Of a stretch of DNA of 64,000 nucleotides, positions 55,250 through 63,791 are shown piece after piece; positions within the stretch are counted from its first letter, which is position 1, and every line of letters starts with the position of its first letter. Below the pieces are notes generated by a model, which had not been told where the DNA came from, did not search any database, and saw only the letters and a program-made list of their open reading frames with translations. Source of the stretch: Streptococcus sp. 263_SSPC (GTDB taxonomy: Bacteria > Bacillota > Bacilli > Lactobacillales > Aerococcaceae); assembly GCF_001071995.1 (NCBI RefSeq), contig NZ_JVNU01000021.1:1-64000 (forward strand). Direction: 5' to 3'. The position numbers and the translations under genes were made by a program.

Positions 55250-56328
55250 TAGTAAACACGCGCTCCATCTTTATCGAATAAGAAGATTTTGTGTTTTAGT
55301 AATTGGAATGAAAGTGTGTCTCCTTCTTCAATCTTATGTTCCACACTTACAATTGATTTCAAGAATTGTTCGCCTAATGGGAAGTGAAGAATACGTTCAC
55401 GTCCGATTAATTCTACGCCACTAATAGTTGTTGAGAATAGCCCTTGTTCACCTTCAGCTACTGGAACCACGTCTTCAGGACGCATTCCTAAGTAGTAGTG
55501 ACCATCCGCTAATTCTTGACGTTTGCGGTCTTGTGATAATTCAGAAGTTGGTAAGTTAAATGCTGGGTGAGTAATCACGCCGTCTTTAATGTCCACTTCT
55601 GTAATGTTGATGATTGGGTTACCGATGAATTTCGCAACGAATAAGTTACTTGGTTCTAGGTATAAGTTTTGTGGGTCATCATGTTGTTGAATGTACCCTT
55701 CGTTTAAAAGAATGATTTTATCTGAGATTGATAAAGCTTCTTCTTGGTCGTGCGTTACGAAGATTGTTGTGATTCCTACTTCTTTTACAAGACGACGGAT
55801 TTCTTCACGGATTTTCAAACGTAAACGAGCGTCCAAGTTACTTAATGGTTCATCAAGTAGAAGCACTTCAGGTTTTTGAACAAGCGCACGAGTGATCGCC
55901 ACACGTTGTTGTTGCCCCCCTGATAAAGTACCAGGTTTTTTACCTGCAAGCTCTTCAATATTTGTTAATTGCATATATTCTTCTGCAATCTTTTGAGCTT
56001 CTTCTTTAGAGATTTTGTTTTTACCAACTGTTAGTGGGAACATGATGTTCTCTAACACTGTCATATGCGGGTATAACGCATAGTTTTGGAATACGAATCC
56101 AATGTTACGGTCTTTAGGTTCTGTCGTAACAACTGAATTTCCTTTAAATTGGATGTCTCCTCCTGTTGGTGTTAATAATCCTGCGATTAAATTTAAAATT
56201 GTTGATTTCCCACAACCACTAGGTCCTAGTAAACAAACTAAGTCCCCTTGTTCAATTGAGAAATTTACTGACTTTAATGCTTCAAAGCCGTTATCGAATA
56301 CTTTGTTTAAGTCAATAACATCGATCAT
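55249..56328 (-). CDS. ABC importer ATPase (MsmK/UgpC type)
   Basis: 359 aa. Walker A GPSGCGKST (about 34-42), signature LSGGQQQR, Walker B LLLDEPLSNLD, H-loop VTHDQEEA, and a C-terminal OB-type regulatory domain (YYLGMRPEDVVP). First gene of a five-gene operon ATPase-permease-permease-MBL-binding protein. GGAGG 8 nt before the ATG; a TAGAAT -10 lies about 40 nt upstream. Confidence 0.9.
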   Translation of the reverse strand: MIDVIDLNKVFDNGFEALKSVNFSIEQGDLVCLLGPSGCGKSTILNLIAGLLTPTGGDIQFKGNSVVTTEPKDRNIGFVFQNYALYPHMTVLENIMFPLTVGKNKISKEEAQKIAEEYMQLTNIEELAGKKPGTLSGGQQQRVAITRALVQKPEVLLLDEPLSNLDARLRLKIREEIRRLVKEVGITTIFVTHDQEEALSISDKIILLNEGYIQQHDDPQNLYLEPSNLFVAKFIGNPIINITEVDIKDGVITHPAFNLPTSELSQDRKRQELADGHYYLGMRPEDVVPVAEGEQGLFSTTISGVELIGRERILHFPLGEQFLKSIVSVEHKIEEGDTLSFQLLKHKIFLFDKDGARVY

Positions 56329-56452
56329 GACGAATCCTCCAGTTTCTTTTACTTCAATACATTCTATTCTACCATGTTTTTTAGAAACTGAAAACTGAAA
56401 AAGTAAAATTTATGAAAGCTTTTTATTGTAGACAGTTATCCCGTTTCTGAGC

Positions 56453-56481
56453 ACAAAAAAAGGACGAGAAAACCTCGTCCT
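56453..56481 (-). terminator. terminator of bceAB-like operon 1
   Basis: Stem AGGACGAG/CTCGTCCT (56461-56468 with 56474-56481) and T7 on the minus strand. A second, weaker branched structure with CACAAACC/GGTTTGTG arms lies between it and the permease stop (about 56503-56555). Confidence 0.88.
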
Positions 56482-56564
56482 TTTTACGATTTTTATAACG
56501 TGCACAAACCCCTTTAGAGTGCGGTTTTGCATCTTAAAACTCCACGGTTTGTGAACAAAATCTA

Positions 56565-58526
56565 TTAACGTTTAATAATTTTATAGTAACTACGAGACGT
56601 GATTTGGTACACGATGAGATAAACCACTACGAAGATAGCTCCAATCACAATTGTCGCGTTTAGCGTTACGTTACCGTCAACCCCGAAGAGCTGAATAATC
56701 TTACGATACATCTTGAAGGCAAATGCGGTATGGATAAACGCTGTAACCAGTGGTAAGAAGAACACAATTAACACTTGACGATTGATGGATTTCTTAATGG
56801 TCTTTTGATCGATACCGAGTTTTTGTAGGATAACGAAACGGTCACGATCTTCGTATCCTTCAGAAATTTGTTTGTAGTAAATGACAAGGACCGCTCCGAT
56901 GAAGAACGCGACGGAAAGAAGTGCCCCAACAAAGAGTAAACTTCCCATAAATCCGTAGATGTCTTTAGCCGCATCCTCTCTACTTCCAACCGTGATGAAA
57001 TCGTCATTGCTTACTTCAAGCACGTTAGCGTAAGCCTCAAACTCTTCTGTTTTACCCTGAATGTCTGTCGATGTATTCCACAATGCGTAATAGAATCCAC
57101 GGCCAAGTTTACCGTCGATCATCTTTGACGGATCCTTTACAACGGCTACATAAACGTTATCTGCAACATATGGCAATTGTGGTAATTTTTCTTTAAAGCC
57201 TGTGCTGTCCATCATCTCTTTGACTTGAAGTGTTAATTGTCCGTTCACGCGGATAGCCGAAACATTTTTATCGTCACCTTTGACCAGTCCAAGAACGGCT
57301 TCATTGTCACTTGGCTTGTAATTCGTCCCAAAGATACGATTGTAATCTTCCGCAGAAAGGAAAGTAATGAACGCAGCTGGGCTATCTCCTGGATAGACTC
57401 CCTCGATGTCAACTCCGCCCTCCATACTTTTTGCGGCACGAAGCACGCTGAGGTAATTCATTTCATTGGTTACATTGCCTTTCGATTGCGCCTTGATCTT
57501 ACTAATTTGTTCTGAAAGTTGCGGAATCGTAGAGGAATCTTCGACAAATGCCGTTGCCGAATAATCTGTTGGATAGCTTTTCTTCAATAAATCGGCTGTC
57601 CCTGTTTGCAAGGCGACCGTTGTGGCCAATGTGACAAGCACCATCGTTGATAAAATACAAATACTTGCAAGACCCGCCGCATTTTTACGCATACGGAATT
57701 TTAAATTAGAAATCGAAATAAAATTCGTTGGTTGATAAAAGAGACGTTTGTGCTTTTGTAAAAGCGAAAGAAGCGCAATCGACCCTGCATCAAATAAAAT
57801 ATACGTTGCTAAAACAACTAATAGGACCGCTACGAAGAAGGAATATAGCGCTGCAACAGGTGCTTCAATCGTTTGCGACATATAATACGCGCCCCCAAGA
57901 AGCCCTGCACCAATGAGTGCGCGAAGAAGGATAAAGCGCCCCTTCGTTTCTCCTTTTTTCTTCTCAGAAAGCATTTCTAATGGACGACTCATGTACATCT
58001 TTGTCGCATTTAAGAAGAAGACAACTCCGAAAATAAACGCCATCGAAATCAGTACAAAACCGACGCTACCGAGTTGCATCGAATACTCTATGCCGATTGG
58101 AATTCGAATGAGCTTCAATAAAACGGCAAACGAGAAACGATGGAACACGATTCCAAGCACAACCCCTAGCCCCACGCTGACCACTGAGAATAGAAGCAAT
58201 TCAATGAAACTCAACAACTGAATGTTTTTTCGGTCAAGTCCTAGGATGCTATATAAGCCGTATTCTTTTAATCGATTTTTCGTCACGAAGGCATTCGCAT
58301 AAAGAATCGTTAAGAGTGCCACGAGCTGAACCACGATGACTCCAAAGCCCAATGTTTGCGCAATGGCTCCCCCTCCGCGAAGAGTGGAAAGCTCTGGCAT
58401 CGCAGATAAGGCGTGCGTGATATAGAGAATCATCGTTACCATAATGGTCGTCAGTGCATACGGCAAATATAATGAATGATTCTTTTTTAGATTCGATGTT
58501 GCCATCGAAAAAATGAGTTTAAACAT
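56565..58526 (-). CDS. BceB-type ABC transporter permease 1
   Basis: 653 aa with ten helices in the FtsX-like layout of BceB: TM1, then TM2-4, TM5-6, TM7, a large extracellular domain (about residues 310-520) and TM8-10 at the C-terminus. Such permeases protect the wall cycle from peptide antibiotics and signal to a BceS-type kinase. The start ATG at 58526 lies inside the ATPase 3' end (8-nt overlap). The C-terminal 110 residues are nearly identical to permease 2, while the extracellular domains differ strongly. Confidence 0.9.
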   Translation of the reverse strand: MFKLIFSMATSNLKKNHSLYLPYALTTIMVTMILYITHALSAMPELSTLRGGGAIAQTLGFGVIVVQLVALLTILYANAFVTKNRLKEYGLYSILGLDRKNIQLLSFIELLLFSVVSVGLGVVLGIVFHRFSFAVLLKLIRIPIGIEYSMQLGSVGFVLISMAFIFGVVFFLNATKMYMSRPLEMLSEKKKGETKGRFILLRALIGAGLLGGAYYMSQTIEAPVAALYSFFVAVLLVVLATYILFDAGSIALLSLLQKHKRLFYQPTNFISISNLKFRMRKNAAGLASICILSTMVLVTLATTVALQTGTADLLKKSYPTDYSATAFVEDSSTIPQLSEQISKIKAQSKGNVTNEMNYLSVLRAAKSMEGGVDIEGVYPGDSPAAFITFLSAEDYNRIFGTNYKPSDNEAVLGLVKGDDKNVSAIRVNGQLTLQVKEMMDSTGFKEKLPQLPYVADNVYVAVVKDPSKMIDGKLGRGFYYALWNTSTDIQGKTEEFEAYANVLEVSNDDFITVGSREDAAKDIYGFMGSLLFVGALLSVAFFIGAVLVIYYKQISEGYEDRDRFVILQKLGIDQKTIKKSINRQVLIVFFLPLVTAFIHTAFAFKMYRKIIQLFGVDGNVTLNATIVIGAIFVVVYLIVYQITSRSYYKIIKR

Positions 58527-59286
58527 GGATTTCACCTCTATTTGCCATCGCAGTTAATGTTTCTGAGATCAACTCGAACATTTGTTGATCACTTCTTCCT
58601 TCACGGTACAATTGATTATAAATCAAGCCGTCTTTAATGAAAAGAACTCGTTTGGCACGACTTGCAGCAACCGTACTGTGCGTTACCATTAAAATCGTTT
58701 GTCCGTTTTGATTAATCTTATCAAATAAATCTAATGTGTTGCTGGCTGATTTTGAGTCCAACGCCCCTGTTGGTTCATCGGCTAACAGTAGGCTTGGGTC
58801 TGTAATCATCGCACGGCCAATCGCCACACGTTGTTGTTGCCCACCTGAGAGTTCATAAGGATATTTCTTCAGTAAATCTTTAATCCCTAGCATTTGCGCA
58901 ATCGGTTCGACCTTTTGCTTCATTTCTGAAATCGGACGACGAGCGAGTACGAGCGGCAACACCATATTATCATAGACCGATAAAGTCTCTAATAAGTTGA
59001 AATCTTGGAACACGAACCCTAAATGGTCGCGACGGAATTCTGTAAGAACTTTAGCGGAGATATTTTGAATATTTTCTCCGTTTAAAAAGACAGAACCAGC
59101 AGTTGGACGATCAAGAGTCGCTAAGATATTTAGAAGAGTTGTTTTCCCTGAACCCGATTCCCCCATCACGGCTACGTATTCGCCTTCTTCAACCGAGAAG
59201 CTGATGTCTTTGAGCGCCGTCACTTCCGCAGCCCCAAAGCGTGTTTGATATTTCTTTTGTAAATGTTGTACATCTAATAATGTCAT
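58519..59286 (-). CDS. BceA-type ABC transporter ATPase 1
   Basis: 255 aa. Walker [10 protein letters not shown]-loop FVFQDFNLL, signature LSGGQQQR, Walker [13 protein letters not shown], switch THSTVAAS. Partner of permease 1. The ATG at 59286 is preceded by AAAGGGTG; a GTG 9 nt upstream overlaps that site. It differs from ATPase 2 at only a small number of residues. Confidence 0.92.
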   Translation of the reverse strand: MTLLDVQHLQKKYQTRFGAAEVTALKDISFSVEEGEYVAVMGESGSGKTTLLNILATLDRPTAGSVFLNGENIQNISAKVLTEFRRDHLGFVFQDFNLLETLSVYDNMVLPLVLARRPISEMKQKVEPIAQMLGIKDLLKKYPYELSGGQQQRVAIGRAMITDPSLLLADEPTGALDSKSASNTLDLFDKINQNGQTILMVTHSTVAASRAKRVLFIKDGLIYNQLYREGRSDQQMFELISETLTAMANRGEIHV

Positions 59287-59319
59287 TGTTTTCACCCTTT
59301 ACTTTCATTTGTTGACCTT

Positions 59320-59392
59320 AGTATAGTCCACTCATAAAGGGAAATCATGACACTATCCTATCATTTTATCCCCATTTCTTACATTTTTGTCA
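59320..59392 (-). promoter_or_regulatory. bceAB-like operon 1 promoter with BceR-type box
   Basis: The minus strand has TATACT at 59320-59325 with a poor -35, and the inverted repeat TGACA-AAAA-TGTAA at 59379-59392, matching the TNACA-N4-TGTAA pattern known for BceR-group regulators. Confidence 0.65.
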
Positions 59393-59410
59393 CTTTGGAA
59401 AAAAGCACAT

Positions 59411-59440
59411 AAAAAGAGGCTTCGCACGGAAACCTCTTTT
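59411..59440 (-). terminator. terminator of bceAB-like operon 2
   Basis: Stem AAAAGAGG/CCTCTTTT (59412-59419 with 59433-59440) with T's on the minus strand, 15 nt after the permease stop. Confidence 0.85.
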
Positions 59441-59454
59441 GGAGTTGTAGTTGA

Positions 59455-61425
59455 TTAACGTTTAATAATTCTGTAGTAACTACGTGAAGTGATTTGGTAC
59501 ACGATGAGGTATACCACAACGAAAATTGCACCAATCACAATTGTCGCGTTTAATGTCACACTGCCGTCAACCCCGAAGAGCTCGATAATCTTACGATACA
59601 TCTTGAAGGCAAATGCGGTATGGATAAACGCTGTGACAAGTGGTAAGAAGAATACAATTAACACTTGACGGTTGATAGACTTCTTGATTGTCTTTTGATC
59701 GATACCGAGCTTTTGTAAGATAACGAAACGGTCACGGTCTTCGTACCCTTCAGAAATTTGTTTATAGTAAATAACAAGAACTGCACCAATGAAGAATGCG
59801 ATTGAAAGAAGTGCCCCCACTAAGAGCAAGCTACCCATGAAGGCATAGAGCGTTTTAGCCTCTTCATTCTTACTGCTTAACGCCATGGCATCTGCCTTGT
59901 ATTGACTCTTCACATTCTTATACGCAGCCCATTCAGCGTCACGTAACTCAAATGGTGTATTGGTATTCCAAGTAAAGTAATACATCGCTTGACCTGCCAC
60001 TGGGTTTAAGTATTGCATTGGATCTTTTACAATCCCTACATACTGATTATCTGCCACATATGGTAGTTGTGGCATCACTTTCGCGTATGGAGTCCCATCA
60101 ATCATCTCTTTGACGGTAATCGTCGCGTTATACACAACCGAATACGTCTTTACTTCTGAAATGTTTTTAACGTCCCCTTTAATATGGCCGACAATCATTT
60201 CCTTTTCGCCAACCGTGTAGTTCGTCCCAAACATCTTATTATATTGGTCCACAGAAACAAGGGTGAACATCGCTGCAGGACTATCTCCTGAGTTCACATT
60301 CGCAAAGTCGAATCCATTCTCCGTACGTTGCCCGAAACGAAGCACGTTTAAGAATGTCTTCTCGTCTTTCAATTGACCTTTCGTTTGTTCCTTAATCTTT
60401 TGAACGATTGGAGGATATTGATCCATATCCTTTTCTAGAACAAAGTAAGCAACTGCAGAGTAATCTGTTGGATAGTTGCTATCGAGTCTGGCTGTTGTCC
60501 CACGTTGAAGTGCTACAGTTGTCGCCATTGTAACAAGTACCATCGTCGAAAGGATACATACACTGGCAAGTCCGGCAGCATTTTTACGCATACGGAATTG
60601 CAAGTTTGAAATCGAAATAAAGTTCGTTGGTTTATAGAATAATTTCTTATTCTTTTGCAAGATGGATAGAAGCGCAATCGAACCAGCGTCGAATAAAATG
60701 TAAGTCGAAACGACTACTAATAATACTGCTAAGAAGAAGTATAAGAGAGCTTTAACCGGAGACTCAATTGATTGAGACATATAGTATGCATACCCTAGAA
60801 GTCCTAGACCAATGATGGCACGAATCGTAACAGCGCGGCCTTTCTTCTCCCCTTTTTTCTTCTCTTTTAATAACTCAAGCGGACGGCTCATGTAAATCTT
60901 CGCTGCATTTAAAAAGAACACAAGAACGAAGATGGCCATCATCGTTAACAGAACGGCAATAATACTTCCGAATTGGAAGGAATATTTAATACCGATATCG
61001 TATTGAATGAGTTTCAATAGAATCGCAAACGATGCCGCGTGGAAAATCACACCAAGGATTAATCCTAGACCAATGCTTAAAGCGGCAAAGACAACTAACT
61101 CAATCAAGCTGAGCAATTGAATATTCTTACGGTCAAGACCGAGAATCCCGTATAAACCGAATTCTTTGGCACGGTTTTTCATCACGAAGGCATTCGCATA
61201 CAAAATAACGACGAGCGATACGATTTGAACGATGACGAAACCAAACCCAAGAGTCTTGGCCATCGCTGACCCACCTTCTAGATGAGCGAATTCCGGTGTT
61301 GCAGCCAGTGCGTTCGTTACATATAGAACTACTGTCACCATCACCGTTGCGAGTGCAAATGGTACATAGAGAGCACGGTTCTTACGTAAGTTCGTAATCG
61401 CCATGGAACGCAGTAGATTAAACAT
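59455..61425 (-). CDS. BceB-type ABC transporter permease 2
   Basis: 656 aa, same topology as permease 1 with an extracellular domain about residues 315-520. The membrane parts and the C-terminus (from GALLS to the final IIKR) are almost identical to permease 1; the extracellular domain is the variable part, which suggests a different peptide specificity. The ATG at 61425 overlaps the ATPase 2 stop by 8 nt, as in copy 1. Confidence 0.9.
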   Translation of the reverse strand: MFNLLRSMAITNLRKNRALYVPFALATVMVTVVLYVTNALAATPEFAHLEGGSAMAKTLGFGFVIVQIVSLVVILYANAFVMKNRAKEFGLYGILGLDRKNIQLLSLIELVVFAALSIGLGLILGVIFHAASFAILLKLIQYDIGIKYSFQFGSIIAVLLTMMAIFVLVFFLNAAKIYMSRPLELLKEKKKGEKKGRAVTIRAIIGLGLLGYAYYMSQSIESPVKALLYFFLAVLLVVVSTYILFDAGSIALLSILQKNKKLFYKPTNFISISNLQFRMRKNAAGLASVCILSTMVLVTMATTVALQRGTTARLDSNYPTDYSAVAYFVLEKDMDQYPPIVQKIKEQTKGQLKDEKTFLNVLRFGQRTENGFDFANVNSGDSPAAMFTLVSVDQYNKMFGTNYTVGEKEMIVGHIKGDVKNISEVKTYSVVYNATITVKEMIDGTPYAKVMPQLPYVADNQYVGIVKDPMQYLNPVAGQAMYYFTWNTNTPFELRDAEWAAYKNVKSQYKADAMALSSKNEEAKTLYAFMGSLLLVGALLSIAFFIGAVLVIYYKQISEGYEDRDRFVILQKLGIDQKTIKKSINRQVLIVFFLPLVTAFIHTAFAFKMYRKIIELFGVDGSVTLNATIVIGAIFVVVYLIVYQITSRSYYRIIKR

Positions 61426-62185
61426 GTTCCTCACCTCTGTTTGCCATCGCAGTTAATGTTTCTGAGATTAATTCAAACATTTGTTGGTCCGTTCTTCCTT
61501 CACGGTACAATTGGTTGTAAATTAAACCGTCTTTAATGAAAAGAACGCGTTTGGCACGACTTGCGGCAACAGTACTATGCGTTACCATTAAAATCGTTTG
61601 TCCGTTTTGATTGATTTTATCGAATAAATCTAATGTATTGCTTGCTGATTTTGAGTCCAATGCTCCTGTTGGTTCATCGGCTAACAGTAAGCTTGGGTCT
61701 GTAATCATCGCACGGCCGATTGCCACACGTTGTTGTTGACCTCCAGATAATTCATATGGATATTTTTTCAATAAGTCCTCAATGCCTAACATTTCAGCGA
61801 TTGGTTGAACTTTCTTTTCCATTTCGTCGATTGGACGACGTGCTAACACAAGTGGCAATACCATATTGTCATACACGGATAATGTTTCTAATAAGTTGAA
61901 GTCTTGGAACACGAACCCTAAATGGTCGCGACGGAATTCCGTTAACACTTTATCAGAAATCTTTTGAATGTCTTCCCCGTTTAAAAGCACAGTTCCATCT
62001 GTTGGACGGTCTAGTGTCGCTAAAATATTTAATAGCGTTGTTTTACCAGAACCAGATTCCCCCATGACTGCTACATATTCGCCTTCTTCTACTGAGAAGT
62101 TGATATCTTTTAACGCAGTCACTTCAGCGGCTCCAAAACGTGTTTGATAAACTTTTTGTACGTGTTGTACATCTAATAATGTCAT
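61418..62185 (-). CDS. BceA-type ABC transporter ATPase 2
   Basis: 255 aa. Same motifs as ATPase 1 ([28 protein letters not shown]). The ATG at 62185 follows AAGGGTG. TATAAT lies on the minus strand near 62220, but no BceR-type box like that of copy 1 is visible upstream; a GTGA-N6-TCAC inverted repeat near 62237-62250 is the only operator-like feature. Confidence 0.92.
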   Translation of the reverse strand: MTLLDVQHVQKVYQTRFGAAEVTALKDINFSVEEGEYVAVMGESGSGKTTLLNILATLDRPTDGTVLLNGEDIQKISDKVLTEFRRDHLGFVFQDFNLLETLSVYDNMVLPLVLARRPIDEMEKKVQPIAEMLGIEDLLKKYPYELSGGQQQRVAIGRAMITDPSLLLADEPTGALDSKSASNTLDLFDKINQNGQTILMVTHSTVAASRAKRVLFIKDGLIYNQLYREGRTDQQMFELISETLTAMANRGEEHV

Positions 62186-62430
62186 TGTTGTCACCCTTCA
62201 TTGTTTAATAGATAGTTCTATTATACTGTAAACTGTGAAAATTATCACTCTATTCTATAATCTTTCCAATCTAGAGAGTTATTTTGCGTAAAAATTAGTA
62301 AAAATAACCGAATCACGACTGAGCTTAGCCAAAACACGAACAAAACGATTTTTAAATCTCGTTTTTCATTATAAAAATTAAGAATAGCGAACTATAAATA
62401 ACAGATATAACAAAAAGTATGTTTTTCACA

Positions 62431-62459
62431 TTGACTTTTCACCCAGATAACAGTATCCT
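62431..62459 (+). promoter_or_regulatory. promoter of T-box-luxS
   Basis: TTGACT (62431-62436), 17 nt, TATCCT (62454-62459). Confidence 0.65.
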
Positions 62460-62474
62460 GTTTTTATAACATAT

Positions 62475-62725
62475 CGAAACGCAATGAAAAGAAGAGTAAA
62501 AAATACAAACTTCATAGAGAGCTTACGGTTGGTGCGAGTAAGCAAGTCGTTATTTTTGAACATGATCTTTAAGTAGATTGTCCGAAACCTTAAGACAATC
62601 CGGGTATCCCCGTTATCAACCATCCGTCTATGCGGAAAAGGTCTTCTCCCCCGAAGACGAACAAAGGTGGTACCACGACTGCAACTCGTCCTTTTAGCAA
62701 GCGCTAGAAGTACGGGCTTTTTTAT
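62475..62725 (+). promoter_or_regulatory. T-box riboswitch upstream of luxS (probably Met)
   Basis: Stem I has AGAGAGC and the GGTTGGTGCGA distal elements. The T-box core AAAGGTGGTACCACG lies at 62664-62678. The terminator follows at 62688-62724 (CGTCCTTTTAGC with GCTAGAAGTACG, then T6). The likely specifier is ATG at 62562-62564, after GAAC. The TGGT bulge would pair with a tRNA ending ACCA, which suits tRNA-Met. It would read uncharged tRNA-Met and relieve termination. Confidence 0.85.
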
Positions 62726-62762
62726 TTTCGTTTCATGAAAACAACCTTAGGAGGAAATGAAC

Positions 62763-63236
62763 ATGGCTGAAGTAGAAAGCTTTACACTAGACCATAACAA
62801 GGTGATTGCACCTTACGTTCGCTTGATCGCAAACGAACATGGTAAGAAAGGAGACGTCATCTCAAACTTTGACATCCGCTTCTTACAACCAAACAAACAA
62901 GAAATGCCAACAGGTGTCGTTCATACATTCGAACACCTACTAGCGGACCTCTTACGTGACCGCTTAGAAGGCATCATCGATATCTCTCCATTTGGATGCC
63001 GTACTGGTTTCCATTTAATCCTTTGGGAAGAACGTTCTCCTGAAGATATCGCACGCGCATTGAAATCAACGCTTGAAGAAATCGTCGAAAAGATTCAATT
63101 CGAAGATATTCAAGGCGTCTCTGCCGTACAATGCGGAAACTACCGCGATCACTCATTATTCGGTGCGAAAGAATATGCCAAACAAGTCTTAGAACAAGGC
63201 ATCAGCATCGACCCATTCGAGCGTAAAGTCATTTAA
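62763..63236 (+). CDS. luxS: S-ribosylhomocysteine lyase LuxS
   Basis: 157-aa iron/zinc enzyme that splits S-ribosylhomocysteine into homocysteine and DPD, the precursor of AI-2. Metal motif [13 protein letters not shown] (His at about 53 and 57) and the GCRTGFHL and [12 protein letters not shown] segments are intact. AGGAGG lies 8 nt before the ATG at 62763; the ATG at 62757 is too close to it. Controlled by the T-box in its leader, which ties methyl-cycle recycling to methionine supply. Confidence 0.96.
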   Translation: MAEVESFTLDHNKVIAPYVRLIANEHGKKGDVISNFDIRFLQPNKQEMPTGVVHTFEHLLADLLRDRLEGIIDISPFGCRTGFHLILWEERSPEDIARALKSTLEEIVEKIQFEDIQGVSAVQCGNYRDHSLFGAKEYAKQVLEQGISIDPFERKVI

Positions 63237-63291
63237 CGACAAGCTATTTCAGTAAGAAACATTAGACGCCTAGACTGGAGGAACCCCCTAT

Positions 63292-63549
63292 ATAAAATTA
63301 AAAACTATCGTTAAATCACTTATCGCCCTTTCTGCTGTATTCGTCCTAGGCGCTTGCGGCAACAACGCTTCAAGTTCACAAAGCTCACAAAGTTCTCAAG
63401 CTTCTGACTCAGGACTTAAAACGGTCAAAATCGCTTCTGTCGGCTCTGACGCAGACATCTGGAGACACATCGCTGAGTCTGAACAAGCGAAAAAAGCATC
63501 TCAAAACGCATTCGAAGCAGTGCGTATTATCGTTGAACATTTCCTATAA
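63292..63549 (+). pseudogene. truncated metQ-like lipoprotein gene without start codon
   Basis: Downstream of luxS, GGAGG is followed after 10 nt by an ATA where the ATG should be. The frame then encodes a lipoprotein signal peptide (KLKTIVKSLIALSAVFVLG with lipobox LGAC), a Ser/Gln linker and the MetQ-like start of a mature domain (KIASVGSDADIWRHIAES). It breaks off after about 70 codons into a short unrelated-looking tail and a stop at 63547. A full MetQ is near 280 aa, so most of the gene is deleted. Confidence 0.75.
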
Positions 63550-63581
63550 ATCTCCCTAGATTTACCGCAAACGCTAAACGT

Positions 63582-63618
63582 AAAAAGGAGCGCAGGCATA
63601 CTCGCCTCGCTCCTTTTT
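63582..63618 (+). terminator. terminator after luxS/metQ-like remnant
   Basis: An 11-bp stem AAAAAGGAGCG/CGCTCCTTTTT (63582-63592 with 63608-63618). Confidence 0.9.
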
Positions 63619-63664
63619 GTGTGTTGTCGCAGTATTAAAGTTTTCTTACTGTTAGTTGATACAA

Positions 63665-63767
63665 AAAAGAACCAGTTGATTGAAAGAATGCTAAGGCTCC
63701 GAGGGCGAGAGACTATAACCTTCGCCGGTGCCCCACTATGACTCTTTCAAGTTCAAACTGATTCTTT
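63665..63767 (-). ncRNA. structured 3'-UTR element, copy 5 (minimal, after panE-like gene)
   Basis: Outer stem 63665-63677 with 63756-63767 (one mismatch) and TGAAAGA 63681-63687 with TCTTTCA 63743-63749. Only the P4 hairpin remains (GGCGA with TCGCC around 63703-63726), with the conserved GAGAC loop and flanking CCGGTGC. P2, P3 and the GAATTAC box are missing. On the minus strand the stem is followed by T6. It lies 24 nt after the panE-like stop. Confidence 0.55.
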
Positions 63768-63791
63768 GAGTTGTTCTTTTATATCGCTATA

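Noticed and set aside
57245-57515. Frames antisense to BceB permease 1
   Set aside because: No independent promoter or ribosome binding site; they follow the phase of the real gene.
62426-62623. Minus-strand 65-aa frame over the luxS leader
   Set aside because: It lies antisense to a clear T-box and lacks a ribosome binding site.
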